DNA of 64,000 nt from CAYVBJ01 sp964449075 (GTDB taxonomy: Bacteria > Bacteroidota > Rhodothermia > Balneolales > Balneolaceae). The position numbers and the translations under genes are program-made. Below the pieces are notes generated by a model. It searched no databases, had not been told where the DNA came from, and saw only the letters and a program-made list of their open reading frames with translations. Shown here one piece after another: positions 34,605 through 44,407 of the stretch. How positions within the stretch are numbered: position 1 is the first letter of the stretch; every line of letters starts with the position of its first letter. The stretch lies in assembly GCA_964449075.1 (NCBI GenBank), contig CAYVBJ010000012.1, positions 1-64,000 on the forward strand. Reading direction: 5' to 3'.

Positions 34605-35357
34605 TTGAATCGATTAAAAACACCCATAACGTTATTTCTTTTTACAGGATTAATTGTCTCCTGCTCAACATCATCGACAATTAATGAAGAGGGTGATTAC
34701 AGGGAGTCTTCAGTTTCTGCTGATTCACTTTACCGGATGGTTTCTGATTACTCTGATTCACTTTTAAAAATTTCAGGTAAAGGAAGAGCAATCGTAAGTC
34801 AAAAAAAAGGCAGTGATCGTGTTACCATTGAATTTCATTCGAACAGGGAGGCAAGTTTACTGAATATTCGATCAGGAGTTGGTATAGAGGGCGGACAGGT
34901 ACTGGTTAAGGAGGATTCTGTTCTTGTTTACAACAAAGTGGATAAATATGCCAGGAAAGAACCGATCTCAGAAGGAGGCGGAAGCGACATCGGTTCTCTT
35001 GCCTCTGTAAATATAATCGAATTGCTTGACTTCACAGTTGAAAAAAATGAGATTACAGACGTTTTGGAAAATGAGAACTTTTATGCAGGCATACTGGGCG
35101 GCAAGGGCCGGTTTTTTCTTGAGAAGGAGACAGGCTTGGTCCGGGAAGTTCTCTGGCGCCAGGATTCACCATATCGCCAAATAATTTATGAAGGATATGC
35201 AAATCTGAATGGGTTTGAACTTCCAAGAAAAATTACCATTTTTAGTGCTGATGGAAACTCAAAGGTTCTGTTTTTAGTTCAGAACCTGAACGTCAACACG
35301 GAATTGCCCGAGCTTACAATAGATCTCCCTGAAAACATACCTGTTACAAAAATATGA
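34605..35357 (+). CDS. DUF4292 lipoprotein, LolA/LolB-like fold
   Basis: The only usable start is TTG at 34605. The 250-residue product has a lipoprotein signal with the lipid-accepting Cys at residue 20 (GLIVSC). The body has the pattern of a LolA/LolB-like open beta-barrel: ISGKGRAIVSQ, RVTIEFHS, then DSVLVYNKVDKY. DUF4292 proteins are widespread in Bacteroidota and proposed to handle lipids or lipoproteins, although the mechanism has not been shown. Its stop overlaps the EnvC start by four bases (ATGA), so translation is coupled. Confidence 0.83.
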   Translation: MNRLKTPITLFLFTGLIVSCSTSSTINEEGDYRESSVSADSLYRMVSDYSDSLLKISGKGRAIVSQKKGSDRVTIEFHSNREASLLNIRSGVGIEGGQVLVKEDSVLVYNKVDKYARKEPISEGGGSDIGSLASVNIIELLDFTVEKNEITDVLENENFYAGILGGKGRFFLEKETGLVREVLWRQDSPYRQIIYEGYANLNGFELPRKITIFSADGNSKVLFLVQNLNVNTELPELTIDLPENIPVTKI

Positions 35358-36613
35358 AACGGCGTTTGTTGTTGTCAATATTATTTTTGTTGCTGCTATC
35401 CGTCGATTGGATAGCGGCACAAAGCACATACGACCAAAGGCGTGCTGAAATAATAGAGCGCCAACAGAATGCCCGCCAGCAGATTCAAACCTTAAACAGC
35501 CAGATTCGGGAGTACAACGAAAGGCTCTCATACGCAAGCGAACGGTTTGATCAGCAGTACAAACAATACAGGGAACTGACCCGGTTGATTGTTCTTCAGC
35601 AGCAGAAGCTGAACTCTATGAGAGAAGAGCAGCGTCAGATTACGAGAGAAATCAACCTTATTGAAGAGAACATTGAAGAACTCAGACTGCGACTCTCCGA
35701 TTTGATTGAGCAGTATAAAGAGACTCTGACCTATATTTATAAATATGGCCGTACAACGGAACTTGCACTGCTGCTTACATCTTCATCAATGAACCAGTTG
35801 CTGGTAAGGTCTTTTTACCTGTCAAAGTTTGATGATTACAGGCAGGCCCAGGCAAACGAAATTAAATCTGCCCAGGCGGAACTTGAAAACACCAGGAAAG
35901 ATCTTAAACTGACACAAGAGCGTAACCGGCAAGCTGTTGAATCGATACAGGTTGAAATGGAGAACCTGGCTGAAAAAGAGAAGCAGCAAAAGAGAAATAT
36001 TGAATTGCTGCGCAGAGACAGGAACAATATCCGAAACCAGCTCTCTATCGTTGAACAGCAGGCAGAAGAGCTGAATAGTACATTGAATAAGCTTATTGAA
36101 GAAGAAGACAGAATACGGAAAGCGGCCGGAACTGGAAGCGTTGGTTCTGTAAGAACACGTGCAGTTGTTAATGAAAGCGAACTGGCGGCTTTTGAAGCAG
36201 AATTTTCAAGTAAGAAAGGATCACTTCCATGGCCTGTTGAGAACGGAACGGTTACGGAGCGCTTCGGGATCCGGACACACCCTGTTTTTGCTACAAAGAC
36301 GAATAATCCCGGAATTGATATTGCAGTACCCTCAAGATCTTCCGTCCAAATTGTAAGCGACGGGTATGTATACGGAATTGAACCTCTGAAAGGCTATGGC
36401 ACAGTTGTTTTTATTAATCACGGAAACTATAATACAGCCTACGGGAATTTAAGCGAAGTGTTTGTAAGAAAGAACCAGGTGCTGAAACAGGGAGATGTTA
36501 TAGGTCTTTCCGGCGCTGAAAACTCAATCAAGGGTGAAGTTCTGTTTTTTCTAATCAGGGAAGGGCGCGAAAATGTTGATCCGGTTCAATGGCTGGAAAA
36601 TTCTGTTCCCTAA
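35354..36613 (+). CDS. EnvC-like murein hydrolase activator
   Basis: The 419-residue protein has a signal peptide (cleavage near IAA-Q), a coiled coil from about residue 24 to 250, and a C-terminal LytM/M23 domain (about 290-415). The LytM metal ligands are mostly lost: the first His is replaced in NNPGIDIAVP, the HxH of the last motif reads VLFFLIR, and only the INHG position resembles the original. A degenerate LytM domain is the hallmark of EnvC, which activates amidases during cell separation. The gene is translationally coupled to the DUF4292 lipoprotein. hemF begins seven bases downstream. Confidence 0.87.
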   Translation: MKRRLLLSILFLLLLSVDWIAAQSTYDQRRAEIIERQQNARQQIQTLNSQIREYNERLSYASERFDQQYKQYRELTRLIVLQQQKLNSMREEQRQITREINLIEENIEELRLRLSDLIEQYKETLTYIYKYGRTTELALLLTSSSMNQLLVRSFYLSKFDDYRQAQANEIKSAQAELENTRKDLKLTQERNRQAVESIQVEMENLAEKEKQQKRNIELLRRDRNNIRNQLSIVEQQAEELNSTLNKLIEEEDRIRKAAGTGSVGSVRTRAVVNESELAAFEAEFSSKKGSLPWPVENGTVTERFGIRTHPVFATKTNNPGIDIAVPSRSSVQIVSDGYVYGIEPLKGYGTVVFINHGNYNTAYGNLSEVFVRKNQVLKQGDVIGLSGAENSIKGEVLFFLIREGRENVDPVQWLENSVP

Positions 36614-36620
36614 TCTATGT

Positions 36621-37565
36621 ATGTCATCTATGAAATCTAATACGCACGGCAGCCGGAAAGACCGGTTTTCTGAATATATTTTCGATTTACAGAACCAGAT
36701 ATGCAGTGAATTGGAAAAAGCCGATGGAGAAGCTTCTTTCCGTGAAGATAACTGGGATCGTGATGGCGGAGGCGGAGGAGTAACACGGGTTATTGAGAAA
36801 GGCAAGGTGTTTGAAAAGGGGGGAGTAAACGTATCGGCTGTTTATGGAGAACTCCCTGTGCCCGTTAAAAAACATTTTGATGTCGATTACGGATGGTTCT
36901 GGGCAGGAGGAATTTCACTTGTCATTCATCCGTTGAGCCCGCTTGTTCCAACTGTCCATGCAAATTTCAGGTACTTTGAACTTTATGAAAATGAAAACCG
37001 GATTGAGCCTGCAGATGCCTGGTTTGGCGGAGGCATTGATTTAACCCCCTATTACCTGTTCGAAGATGATATTATTCACTTTCATAAAACCCTGAAAAAT
37101 GTCTGTGACCGGCACAATGAAAACTACTATTCTCTTTTTAAAAAGCAGTGCGACGAATATTTTTACAATGCTCACAGGGATGAAGCCAGGGGGGTGGGGG
37201 GACTCTTTTTTGACTACCTGCGAAACGGGGTGCACAATACGTCTATTGAAGAATGGTATCAATTTGTAACAGACTGCGGGACAATTTTTACTGACAGTTA
37301 TCTCCCGGTTGTGAACCGCAGGAAGACACTAAACTGGGATGAATCACAGCGCTACTGGCAGGAAATCAGGCGCGGGCGATACGTTGAGTTTAACCTTATT
37401 CATGACCGCGGTACCCTGTTTGGTTTAAAAACAAAAGGCAGGATTGAATCAATTTTTATGAGTTTGCCGCCAAGGGTTCGCTGGGATTATGATTATTTAC
37501 CTCAGCCTGGAAGTGAAGAGGCCAGACTGTTAAACGTCATGAAAAATCCCCGGGAATGGATTTAG
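36621..37565 (+). CDS. hemF: Oxygen-dependent coproporphyrinogen III oxidase
   Basis: Catalyses the oxidative decarboxylation of coproporphyrinogen III in haem synthesis. The frame is open from 36573, but the ATG at 36621 (or 36630) follows the EnvC stop by seven bases and gives a normal N-terminus, so I use 36621 (315 residues). Visible blocks are WDRDGGGGGVTRVI, VHANFRYFELYE, AWFGGGIDLTPYY, EARGVGGLFFDYL and the C-terminal GRIESIFMSLPP. They match the HemF family in order. It implies an aerobic host. Co-transcription with the envelope genes is likely; a functional link is not. Confidence 0.95.
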   Translation: MSSMKSNTHGSRKDRFSEYIFDLQNQICSELEKADGEASFREDNWDRDGGGGGVTRVIEKGKVFEKGGVNVSAVYGELPVPVKKHFDVDYGWFWAGGISLVIHPLSPLVPTVHANFRYFELYENENRIEPADAWFGGGIDLTPYYLFEDDIIHFHKTLKNVCDRHNENYYSLFKKQCDEYFYNAHRDEARGVGGLFFDYLRNGVHNTSIEEWYQFVTDCGTIFTDSYLPVVNRRKTLNWDESQRYWQEIRRGRYVEFNLIHDRGTLFGLKTKGRIESIFMSLPPRVRWDYDYLPQPGSEEARLLNVMKNPREWI

Positions 37566-37700
37566 CAGAACGGATGCATGTACAGATTCAGAATTCACTT
37601 TGGAATGTAATATATTGATTGCTATATGAACGAATTGAGTGACTACTGCATTTTTATTGAATGAACAAAAACTAACAAATAAGCAAAGGAACTAATCATT

Positions 37701-38132
37701 ATGAAACGAACAGCAAGAGCAACCTGGAAAGGATCCGGAATGGAAGGATCAGGTACACTGGACACCCAAAGCGGGGTGTTAAAGAAACATCCTTATTCTG
37801 TAAAAACACGTTTTGAAAATGAAGATGGAAAAATGGGCACAAATCCCGAAGAGCTGATTGCTGCAGCCCATGCCGGATGTTTTGCAATGGCTTTGAGTGT
37901 TGAGCTTGGAAAAGAAGGATTTACACCTGAGTCACTTAATGCAGAGGCGGTTTTGTCTCTTGATAAGGTTGATGAAGGTTGGTCAATAACCAAAATAGTA
38001 CTGAACCTGGATGCACAAGTGCCGGAAATTTCAGAAGAGCAGTTTCACGATATAGCAAACGGAGCTAAAAAAGGCTGCCCGGTTTCAAAAGTTTTAAATT
38101 GTGAAATAGAACTTAATTATACCTTGAATTAG
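37701..38132 (+). CDS. osmC: OsmC-family peroxiredoxin
   Basis: The 143-residue protein carries the two reactive cysteines of the OsmC/Ohr family in HAGCFAMALS (about residue 59) and KKGCPVSK (about 124). The N-terminus ATWKGSGMEGSG matches the OsmC subfamily rather than Ohr. It reduces organic hydroperoxides in the cytoplasm. The preceding 135-base spacer gives it its own promoter. The osmotic-stress name fits the host, but regulation cannot be read here. Confidence 0.92.
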   Translation: MKRTARATWKGSGMEGSGTLDTQSGVLKKHPYSVKTRFENEDGKMGTNPEELIAAAHAGCFAMALSVELGKEGFTPESLNAEAVLSLDKVDEGWSITKIVLNLDAQVPEISEEQFHDIANGAKKGCPVSKVLNCEIELNYTLN

Positions 38133-38177
38133 GAATCTTCATTAAATGTCATGAAGATTTGATCAACACCTGTTTTT

Positions 38178-38573
38178 ATGCAATGGTATCTGCCTATTAC
38201 GGTGCTTCCCGGAATTGCATTGATTATTCTTTCAACTACAAATCTTTGGGTAAGCTTGTCTGAAGAGATTGAACGTCTCGAAAGCATCTACAAGGATGAA
38301 ATGAAAGGGATTATCAACAGGAAAATAAGGCAGTTATCATTGCTTAATATTGCAATGATGCTGGAGTATTTATCAGCCCTGCTTATGGTATTTGCGGGAA
38401 TGGTAAGTGGCTGGATTCAGATACTTGCCAGTGAAAACACTGCTGAGAAGTGGACGATCTGGCTAACCATTGTAAGCGTGGTAGCACTTAGTATCGCGCT
38501 GGTTCTGCTTGTTAACTACTCAATAAAAGCTCTGGCAATTCGAAGGGAACAGTTTGAAGTCGCTTGTAAATAG
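38178..38573 (+). CDS. DUF2721 membrane protein
   Basis: The 131-residue protein has three hydrophobic segments (about 4-25, 56-78 and 96-117). The N-terminus ends the first with LIILSTTNLWVSLSEEIERL, matching the DUF2721 start. Its function is unknown. It follows osmC by 45 bases and converges on secG. Confidence 0.7.
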   Translation: MQWYLPITVLPGIALIILSTTNLWVSLSEEIERLESIYKDEMKGIINRKIRQLSLLNIAMMLEYLSALLMVFAGMVSGWIQILASENTAEKWTIWLTIVSVVALSIALVLLVNYSIKALAIRREQFEVACK

Positions 38574-38616
38574 CAAAACAGGAACGCGGAAGAGAAGAAA
38601 TTTTCTATATAAAAAA

Positions 38617-38979
38617 TTAATTCTCTTCTTCCTCTTCATTTTCATTTTGAGGAATAGCAGGTGTGGTCTCAGACGGAAGATTGAAATCTTGCTCAACAGG
38701 CTCTGGTAGTCCTGATTGCTGAACTGCACTTGATGCCTGTTCTCCTTTATCAATTGCAAAGTTTGCAAGCACACAAAGTACAAGTAATGCACCAGCCAGA
38801 ATTGAAGTTGTTTTGGAAAGAAGATCAGCAGTTCTTCGCGCACCCATGGCTGAACCGCCCGCCATGCCGGCTGCAAGTCCACCAGACAATCCCTCGCGCT
38901 GACCAGGCTGTAGTAATATCACTAAAATCAAAAGAATTGAGATTAGAACGATAAGAGAAATAATAATTCCGTATAACAT
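38617..38979 (-). CDS. secG: Sec translocon subunit SecG
   Basis: The 120-residue protein has two transmembrane helices (about 4-24 and 58-76). Between them lies the conserved loop LQPGQREGLSGGLAAGMAGG and a RRTADLLSKTT segment. The remaining 40 residues form an acidic, Gln/Pro-rich tail ending in a run of Glu, which is long but usual in this phylum. SecG aids SecYEG-mediated export, needed by the many exported proteins here. It is a stand-alone gene. Confidence 0.92.
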   Translation of the reverse strand: MLYGIIISLIVLISILLILVILLQPGQREGLSGGLAAGMAGGSAMGARRTADLLSKTTSILAGALLVLCVLANFAIDKGEQASSAVQQSGLPEPVEQDFNLPSETTPAIPQNENEEEEEN

Positions 38980-39104
38980 GCTGTTTTCTGATTGTTTTTT
39001 TCAAGAACTTTAAAAATATCCAAATTTTGATCCTAAACCAAGTATCGATTTATGGTTTATTTTAAATAACGACCAAAATGTACAAATATTTAGTTAAATG
39101 ACTG

Positions 39105-40049
39105 ATGTTTAAAATTACCCAGCTCCAGGAGGAGTATCAGAAACTACTGCTTGAGTCTCCTGCATACTACACTCAAATTATTGAGTCTGTAATCATTATT
39201 GCAGTCATATTGTTAATAAGATGGGTTGTGTTACGTATTGTAAGCAAACGTGTTGACGATCCCGGTTCCCGTTATGCGTGGCGGAAAAATATTGGTTATG
39301 CAGTTACTTTTATCGGATTTTTGCTGGTTGGACGTGTTTGGTTTGAGGGCATGGGATCACTTGCTACATTTCTGGGCCTGCTGTCGGCCGGTTTGGCAAT
39401 AGCACTCAGAGACCCTGTAGTTGATATGGCAGCCTGGATTTTTATCATGTGGCGCAAGCCATTTGATGTTGGCGACCGGGTTGAGGTAGGAACGATTAAG
39501 GGAGATGTAATTGATGTGAGACTTTTTAAATTTTCAGTCCTTGAAATCGGCAACTGGGTTCATGCAGATCAAAGCACAGGACGCGTTATCCATATCCCGA
39601 ATCATCTTATATTCCGGGATTCAATAGCCAATTATACAAGTGATTTTGACTTTATCTGGCATGAGATTGAAGTTGTTGTCACTTTTGAAAGCAACTGGCG
39701 CAAATCGAAAGAACTTCTTGAGCAAATATGCAATGATCATCTGGAAGATTTTGTAAAAGATGCCGAAGAGCAAGTTCGAAGGGCATCCAGATCATACCTG
39801 ATCCGGTATAATTATCTGACACCGATTGTCTATACCGAAGTTGTCGGGATAGGTGTTAAACTTACCCTGAGATACCTGTCGCATGCGAGAAAAAGAAGAA
39901 GCACATCTCAGACTTTATGGGAGGATATTCTTGATACCTTTGCAAAACATGAAGATATCGACTTTGCTTACGATACAATCCGTATCTATCAAAACCAGAT
40001 TGAGGGTAAAGAAAAGTTAAAGCCGGATAGTGGCCCGAAGAATACGTAA
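39105..40049 (+). CDS. MscS-family mechanosensitive channel
   Basis: The 314-residue inner-membrane protein has hydrophobic helices at about 24-45, 62-80 and 85-100. The third reads SLATFLGLLSAGLAIALRDPVVD, the Gly/Ala-rich pore helix type. Then comes FDVGDRVEVGTIKGDVIDV, the start of the MscS beta domain. The cytoplasmic domain runs to about 290. MscS channels open on hypo-osmotic shock, completing the osmotic theme with the K+ uptake system. It meets the phosphatidylcholine synthase gene tail-to-tail, two bases apart. Confidence 0.9.
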   Translation: MFKITQLQEEYQKLLLESPAYYTQIIESVIIIAVILLIRWVVLRIVSKRVDDPGSRYAWRKNIGYAVTFIGFLLVGRVWFEGMGSLATFLGLLSAGLAIALRDPVVDMAAWIFIMWRKPFDVGDRVEVGTIKGDVIDVRLFKFSVLEIGNWVHADQSTGRVIHIPNHLIFRDSIANYTSDFDFIWHEIEVVVTFESNWRKSKELLEQICNDHLEDFVKDAEEQVRRASRSYLIRYNYLTPIVYTEVVGIGVKLTLRYLSHARKRRSTSQTLWEDILDTFAKHEDIDFAYDTIRIYQNQIEGKEKLKPDSGPKNT

Positions 40050-40051
40050 TA

Positions 40052-40732
40052 TCAGCTCTTCAATTTGCTTTTTTGTAAGTAGAATGACAACCCGGTATAA
40101 TAAAAAGGATAATAGAGTGAACCATACGATATCCACAATGGTGTGTTATCAAGCCAGATAAGCATTGCAATGATCATTGCCGAATATGGTATGGAAAGCA
40201 AGAGGGTCGTTTTCTTCATTACCGGGGTGCGACTCGGGTAGATAAGTTTTACAGGTGCAAGAACCAGTAAGGCAAAGAGCAGAAGAATAGAAGATGAAAC
40301 CCAGGTCCCGGTATCAAATACATAGAGATATAAAATTAAAAGATTCCAGTAAGAGGGGAATCCGCGGAAAAAGTTATCCTCTGTTTTAGCTTGGGAATGA
40401 CTAAATCCGAAAAGACTCACTAAAACCACGATCGAACAGATGATAAATGGTATATTTAAAAAAACATAGCCCCATACCATAGGAATGAATACCCAGGTAA
40501 GATAATCGACAAGATTATCAAGCAGTGCACCGTCAATATGGGGTGTGTGCCGGGTAACATTTGCCTTTCTTGCAAGCGTACCATCGATTGAATCTATAGC
40601 CGCAGCAAGTGCCAGCAGCCAGAGAGAATAGGCCGCCTCTCCCTTAAATATCATAAGCATTGCCCATAAGCCGAGAATAACACCGGAAGCAGTAAGCAGG
40701 TGAACCGATAAGGCAAAGAGTTTATGTTTCAT
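40052..40732 (-). CDS. pcs: Phosphatidylcholine synthase (CDP-alcohol phosphotransferase)
   Basis: The 226-residue membrane enzyme has the CDP-alcohol phosphotransferase motif D50G51-x2-A54R55...G68-x3-D72-x3-D76. It is preceded by the FALSVHLLTASGVILG start that is typical of Pcs rather than PgsA or PssA. About seven hydrophobic segments follow. Pcs makes phosphatidylcholine from CDP-diacylglycerol and choline. The choline could be taken up from the medium; no choline transporter is in view. If right, the membrane contains phosphatidylcholine. Assignment rests on the motif and N-terminus only. Confidence 0.82.
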   Translation of the reverse strand: MKHKLFALSVHLLTASGVILGLWAMLMIFKGEAAYSLWLLALAAAIDSIDGTLARKANVTRHTPHIDGALLDNLVDYLTWVFIPMVWGYVFLNIPFIICSIVVLVSLFGFSHSQAKTEDNFFRGFPSYWNLLILYLYVFDTGTWVSSSILLLFALLVLAPVKLIYPSRTPVMKKTTLLLSIPYSAMIIAMLIWLDNTPLWISYGSLYYPFYYTGLSFYLQKSKLKS

Positions 40733-40782
40733 AGTGCAGTTATCTGCCGGAGCCTCCCGGATTTAACTGAATAGCGGTGAAA

Positions 40783-41985
40783 TTATTGAGTCGGTATGAG
40801 AGTGGCACTGATAACTTCATTTTGCCTCGTTCTGATATTTTGCATCATTTTATCGGAGGGTTCAGCATCGAGCTGAATTGTACAGCAAGCCGTTTTTTTA
40901 CCCTCAAAGATAACGTTTTCCAGTTCCTGTGCATTGATGTCGGCCTCTTTCAGATCATTCATAACATTTGCTATCACTCCCGGTTTATCGAAATGGCGAA
41001 CCACAAGCTGCCACGGAGCATCAGTGTGTTCACACCGGTTGAGCCAGTTTCTGACCTTTCCCGTTTCAACATAACCGCGTACAATATCTACAGCGTCAGC
41101 AGCAACTGCCAGTTGAGCCTGTTGTGTGCTTGCACCGATATGATGCGTGATATATACATTACTCAAACCCTGAAAACGGCTTACAAATGACCCATGTTTA
41201 TATTCCGGTTCTTCACTGAATACATCAAGCCCGGCCTTGATACGGCCAGAACTGAGTTCATCAAAAAGTGCATTTTCATCTACAACGCCCGCACGGGCAG
41301 TGTTGATGAAATGAGCCCCCTCTTTAAGATTGCTCAGAACTCTTTTAGATATGATTTTTTCGGTATCCGGTGTCATGGCCAGGTGAACTGTCAGAATATC
41401 GCATTCGGAAGCTGCTTTTTCGACACTTTCTGCATACACGATGCCCATCTCATTTGCCAGGGCCGGGGTCAGTGAGCGAGACCAGGCCACTACAGGCATC
41501 CCAAATGCTTTTGCCCGTTTGATCACCTCTTTGCCGATTTGACCGGTTCCAATCACTCCGAGTGTCTTTCCAAAAAGACCTTCCGCTTTGCTGTAAATTG
41601 CTTTGTTCCAATTTCCCTCCCGGAAATCGGAGACATTATCAGCCAGGTAACGATCAAGAGCCAGAATCAAACCCATTGTCAGTTCCGCTACTGCAATTGA
41701 GTTTTGACCCGGACAGTTAGCTACATAAATTCCCATGCTGCTTGCCGCTTCCATGTCGATATTATTCACACCTGCGCCCGCCCTGATGATCAGGCTGAGC
41801 CGGGGACTGCCTTCAATGCACTTTTTGCTTACAACTGTTGAGCGAACAATGAGAACCTGAGCATTTTCTAATCCATCATCGAGATCCGATGAAGTAGCCC
41901 CGGGATTTGAATCAACCGAAACGCCAAGTAAATTTAATTGATCAACGGCTTCCTTCGGGAGTTTATCGGCAATGTATACAGTCAT
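40783..41985 (-). CDS. serA: D-3-phosphoglycerate dehydrogenase-like 2-hydroxyacid dehydrogenase with ACT domain
   Basis: The 400-residue cytosolic NAD-dependent enzyme has a substrate domain, then the Rossmann motif VIGTGQIG (G146-G151). The catalytic Arg-Glu-His positions lie in INTARAGVVDE, GLDVFSEEP and THHIGASTQQAQ. A C-terminal ACT-like domain (about 325-400, VVRHFDKPGVIANVM) would mediate serine feedback. This matches the first step of serine synthesis. The ACT region is the short type without an intervening domain. Neighbouring genes are unrelated. Confidence 0.88.
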   Translation of the reverse strand: MTVYIADKLPKEAVDQLNLLGVSVDSNPGATSSDLDDGLENAQVLIVRSTVVSKKCIEGSPRLSLIIRAGAGVNNIDMEAASSMGIYVANCPGQNSIAVAELTMGLILALDRYLADNVSDFREGNWNKAIYSKAEGLFGKTLGVIGTGQIGKEVIKRAKAFGMPVVAWSRSLTPALANEMGIVYAESVEKAASECDILTVHLAMTPDTEKIISKRVLSNLKEGAHFINTARAGVVDENALFDELSSGRIKAGLDVFSEEPEYKHGSFVSRFQGLSNVYITHHIGASTQQAQLAVAADAVDIVRGYVETGKVRNWLNRCEHTDAPWQLVVRHFDKPGVIANVMNDLKEADINAQELENVIFEGKKTACCTIQLDAEPSDKMMQNIRTRQNEVISATLIPTQ

Positions 41986-42230
41986 GAAGATACCTCGTTC
42001 GATATTTTATTAAATATATCATTTGATTTACCAGTGCTATTTGTAAGGTAATTAAAGTGATGGATTAGAGGAAACTGAATCATCAATTAAAGAGTTAAAT
42101 CTCATTAAGCAAATAATTTACCGGTTTGAATCCGGGTTCGTGAAATCAGATTGTTATATATTTGAATAAAGGAACTTAAACAGGTCCGTTTCATTCAAAA
42201 CAACACAGAAATTAAATTCCCCGCTGATTT

Positions 42231-43763
42231 ATGAGTAAAATATTTTCAATTTTGGTATTGTTGCTGTTATTCAACAGCACCATAACGATTGCACAGCCGT
42301 ATGAACTCGTAGTATACAATGCTGAAAATCTTTTCGATGCAGACGGATATTCGGTTTTCAATGATTATAAACCTGTTGATGAAGAGGGAAATAGTCAGTA
42401 TACGCCGGTCCATGTACTTACAAAGATAGAAAATGTTATAGAGGTGATGAGTAAGTACGGTGAGGGAAATGGACCCGAGGTAATTCTGTTTTCAGAAATT
42501 GAAAGTGATCACACGCCATTGCCCGGTGGTGACATGTATGATCACGCGAGTGTCCTTAACCGCTATAGTGACTTAACCCTTCAGGAGATGCTTACCGATC
42601 GCTTTAACAGTGAAATTGCAGACCTTCCCTCTGAGATATTACTTCTCAAGGGATTTGAAGACCGGGGACTGACAGGTTACGATGTTGCGGTTGGCTATGA
42701 GCGTGACGAAGAGTTTATCCCTCAGCACGTTCAGAAAAATGTCGTTTTTTCCCGGCTTCCGGTTTTACATGAAAAAACAAAATCACACCCAACTCAAAGG
42801 GCAAGACCAATTCTTGAAGTTTGGCTTGATGTTGAGGGTTATGAACTTGTGGTCTTCGCCAATCATTGGAAATCGGGAGCTTCAAGCTCTGAAATGGAAG
42901 AGATCAGGCTTCAGAATGCGGAAGTTTTAAAAGGACGGCTTGATGAATTACGCTCGGAAAATCCGCACCTGGATTTTGTTGTTGGCGGCGACTTTAACAG
43001 CGATTACAATCAGTCGTACAGGTATGACTACATGAATAGGACAGCAGTTAATGATGTACTGAAATCATCGGGAAATGAACGTAAAGTTCAACAGGGAGAT
43101 ACAGATGCCGTCTACAATTTATGGTATGAGTACGACCTGTCGAATCGCGGGTCAGATACCTACCGGGGCAAATGGGGCACACTCATGCAGATCATGATCG
43201 GGCCGGGGCTGTATGATTTTCATGGGATACAGTATGCAGATAATTCTTTTGATGTTGGCAGGTTTCCCGGCATGAATGTGTACGAAAACAGCAATATGCC
43301 GAAACGTTGGTACTTTTTTGGTGAGGGCGGCGGATACTCCGATCATCTGCCGGTCAGTATGGAATTTACAATTACCGGTGAGGATAATCCCGATAAAAAG
43401 ATCACCCTTGAAAATCCGGGAGTCAATGATGATGCAGAGTGGAATCCGATTCCTGTGACTGTATCCATACCCCATAAATCAGAATTGGTGATGCCGGATG
43501 AATACAAAAACAGTGAGATCAGAACACCCGGATACTTCAGTAATTTATTTTATGTGACCTCGAAAATTACCGATGAAACGGAAGTGCTGGTTAATGGTGA
43601 AAACTACGGACTTTATTCCCCTGTTTTTAATGTGAGAGACCGTTTTTCGGATATTGCCGGAAGCGATGAGGAGGTTACCTTTATAGGGCGTCTTAATATG
43701 TTCAGGGGCAACTGGCAGTTTGTTATAGAAGATACTTCTTATGTTAATCCGGAATTCCCCTGA
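42231..43763 (+). CDS. Secreted endonuclease/exonuclease/phosphatase-family protein
   Basis: The 510-residue protein has a signal peptide (cleavage near TIA-Q). An EEP catalytic domain follows with VVYNAENLFD (Asn), LFSEIESD (Glu metal ligand), FANHWKSGASS (His), VVGGDFNSD (Asp-x-Asn) and the final YSDHLPVSM (Asp-His). These are the complete catalytic set. A C-terminal beta-rich region (about 405-510) resembles an OB-like domain, common in secreted nucleases. It probably degrades extracellular DNA or phosphoesters. The 245-base upstream spacer contains a TATATTTG at 42157-42164, a weak match to the phylum's TAnnTTTG promoter box. Confidence 0.88.
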   Translation: MSKIFSILVLLLLFNSTITIAQPYELVVYNAENLFDADGYSVFNDYKPVDEEGNSQYTPVHVLTKIENVIEVMSKYGEGNGPEVILFSEIESDHTPLPGGDMYDHASVLNRYSDLTLQEMLTDRFNSEIADLPSEILLLKGFEDRGLTGYDVAVGYERDEEFIPQHVQKNVVFSRLPVLHEKTKSHPTQRARPILEVWLDVEGYELVVFANHWKSGASSSEMEEIRLQNAEVLKGRLDELRSENPHLDFVVGGDFNSDYNQSYRYDYMNRTAVNDVLKSSGNERKVQQGDTDAVYNLWYEYDLSNRGSDTYRGKWGTLMQIMIGPGLYDFHGIQYADNSFDVGRFPGMNVYENSNMPKRWYFFGEGGGYSDHLPVSMEFTITGEDNPDKKITLENPGVNDDAEWNPIPVTVSIPHKSELVMPDEYKNSEIRTPGYFSNLFYVTSKITDETEVLVNGENYGLYSPVFNVRDRFSDIAGSDEEVTFIGRLNMFRGNWQFVIEDTSYVNPEFP

Positions 43764-43855
43764 CTTCTCTCTTCTAAAGGTTTGCTCTTTATAAAGATTT
43801 CAGAAAATGCGGGGGTACCTTAATCAGGCACTGTTCTATCATTATTAAAATGAAA

Positions 43856-44407
43856 CTACGTTAATATCAAGTTGCCGAATAGAACCAATTCTGCAATTCG
43901 CTGTATAAAACCGCGGATTGATTTCAAAAATGGAAGTGAAATACCAGTTGCAGCTATAAGAAGGATGTATGCTGAAGTCAGATAAAAGGGCTCAAGTAAA
44001 AGCGAGTTTTTTGACAGAATGATAAGTGAGGCTGCACCTCCAAGGTATTGAACTGCGCCTCCTGCATTATGAATTTGCTGACGCATGCTTCCCCACATCG
44101 GTGATCCGGGATCTGCCGGGGAAAAAGCGGCAATGAGATAGCCGGTGCCAACTGATCCGGCGAGAAGCGCGTAAGGTGTAAATCTATTTTCTGTAATCCA
44201 GGTTATCAGCGCAATGGCAATTAAACCGACAGCGGTTGGCAGAAAAACTCCATAATTAACTTTCAACTTATGGGGTGCATCCATTTGACCAAGCTCACTG
44301 ATGGTGTGCCGTATATGTGAATAACCAGAGGTCTTTTTCCCAAAATAGTAAACTGAAATGATCAGACCTGTAAAAATGAACAGCGAAAAAGATGAAGATA
44401 ACCACAT
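43856..44407 (-). CDS. DUF998 membrane protein
   Basis: The 183-residue membrane protein has about five hydrophobic segments and the DUF998-type HTISELGQMDAP motif near residue 34. The segments AAFSPADPGSPMWG and RQQIHNAGGAVQYLGG also fit. Function unknown. It lies tail-to-tail with the nuclease gene. Confidence 0.75.
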   Translation of the reverse strand: MWLSSSFSLFIFTGLIISVYYFGKKTSGYSHIRHTISELGQMDAPHKLKVNYGVFLPTAVGLIAIALITWITENRFTPYALLAGSVGTGYLIAAFSPADPGSPMWGSMRQQIHNAGGAVQYLGGAASLIILSKNSLLLEPFYLTSAYILLIAATGISLPFLKSIRGFIQRIAELVLFGNLILT

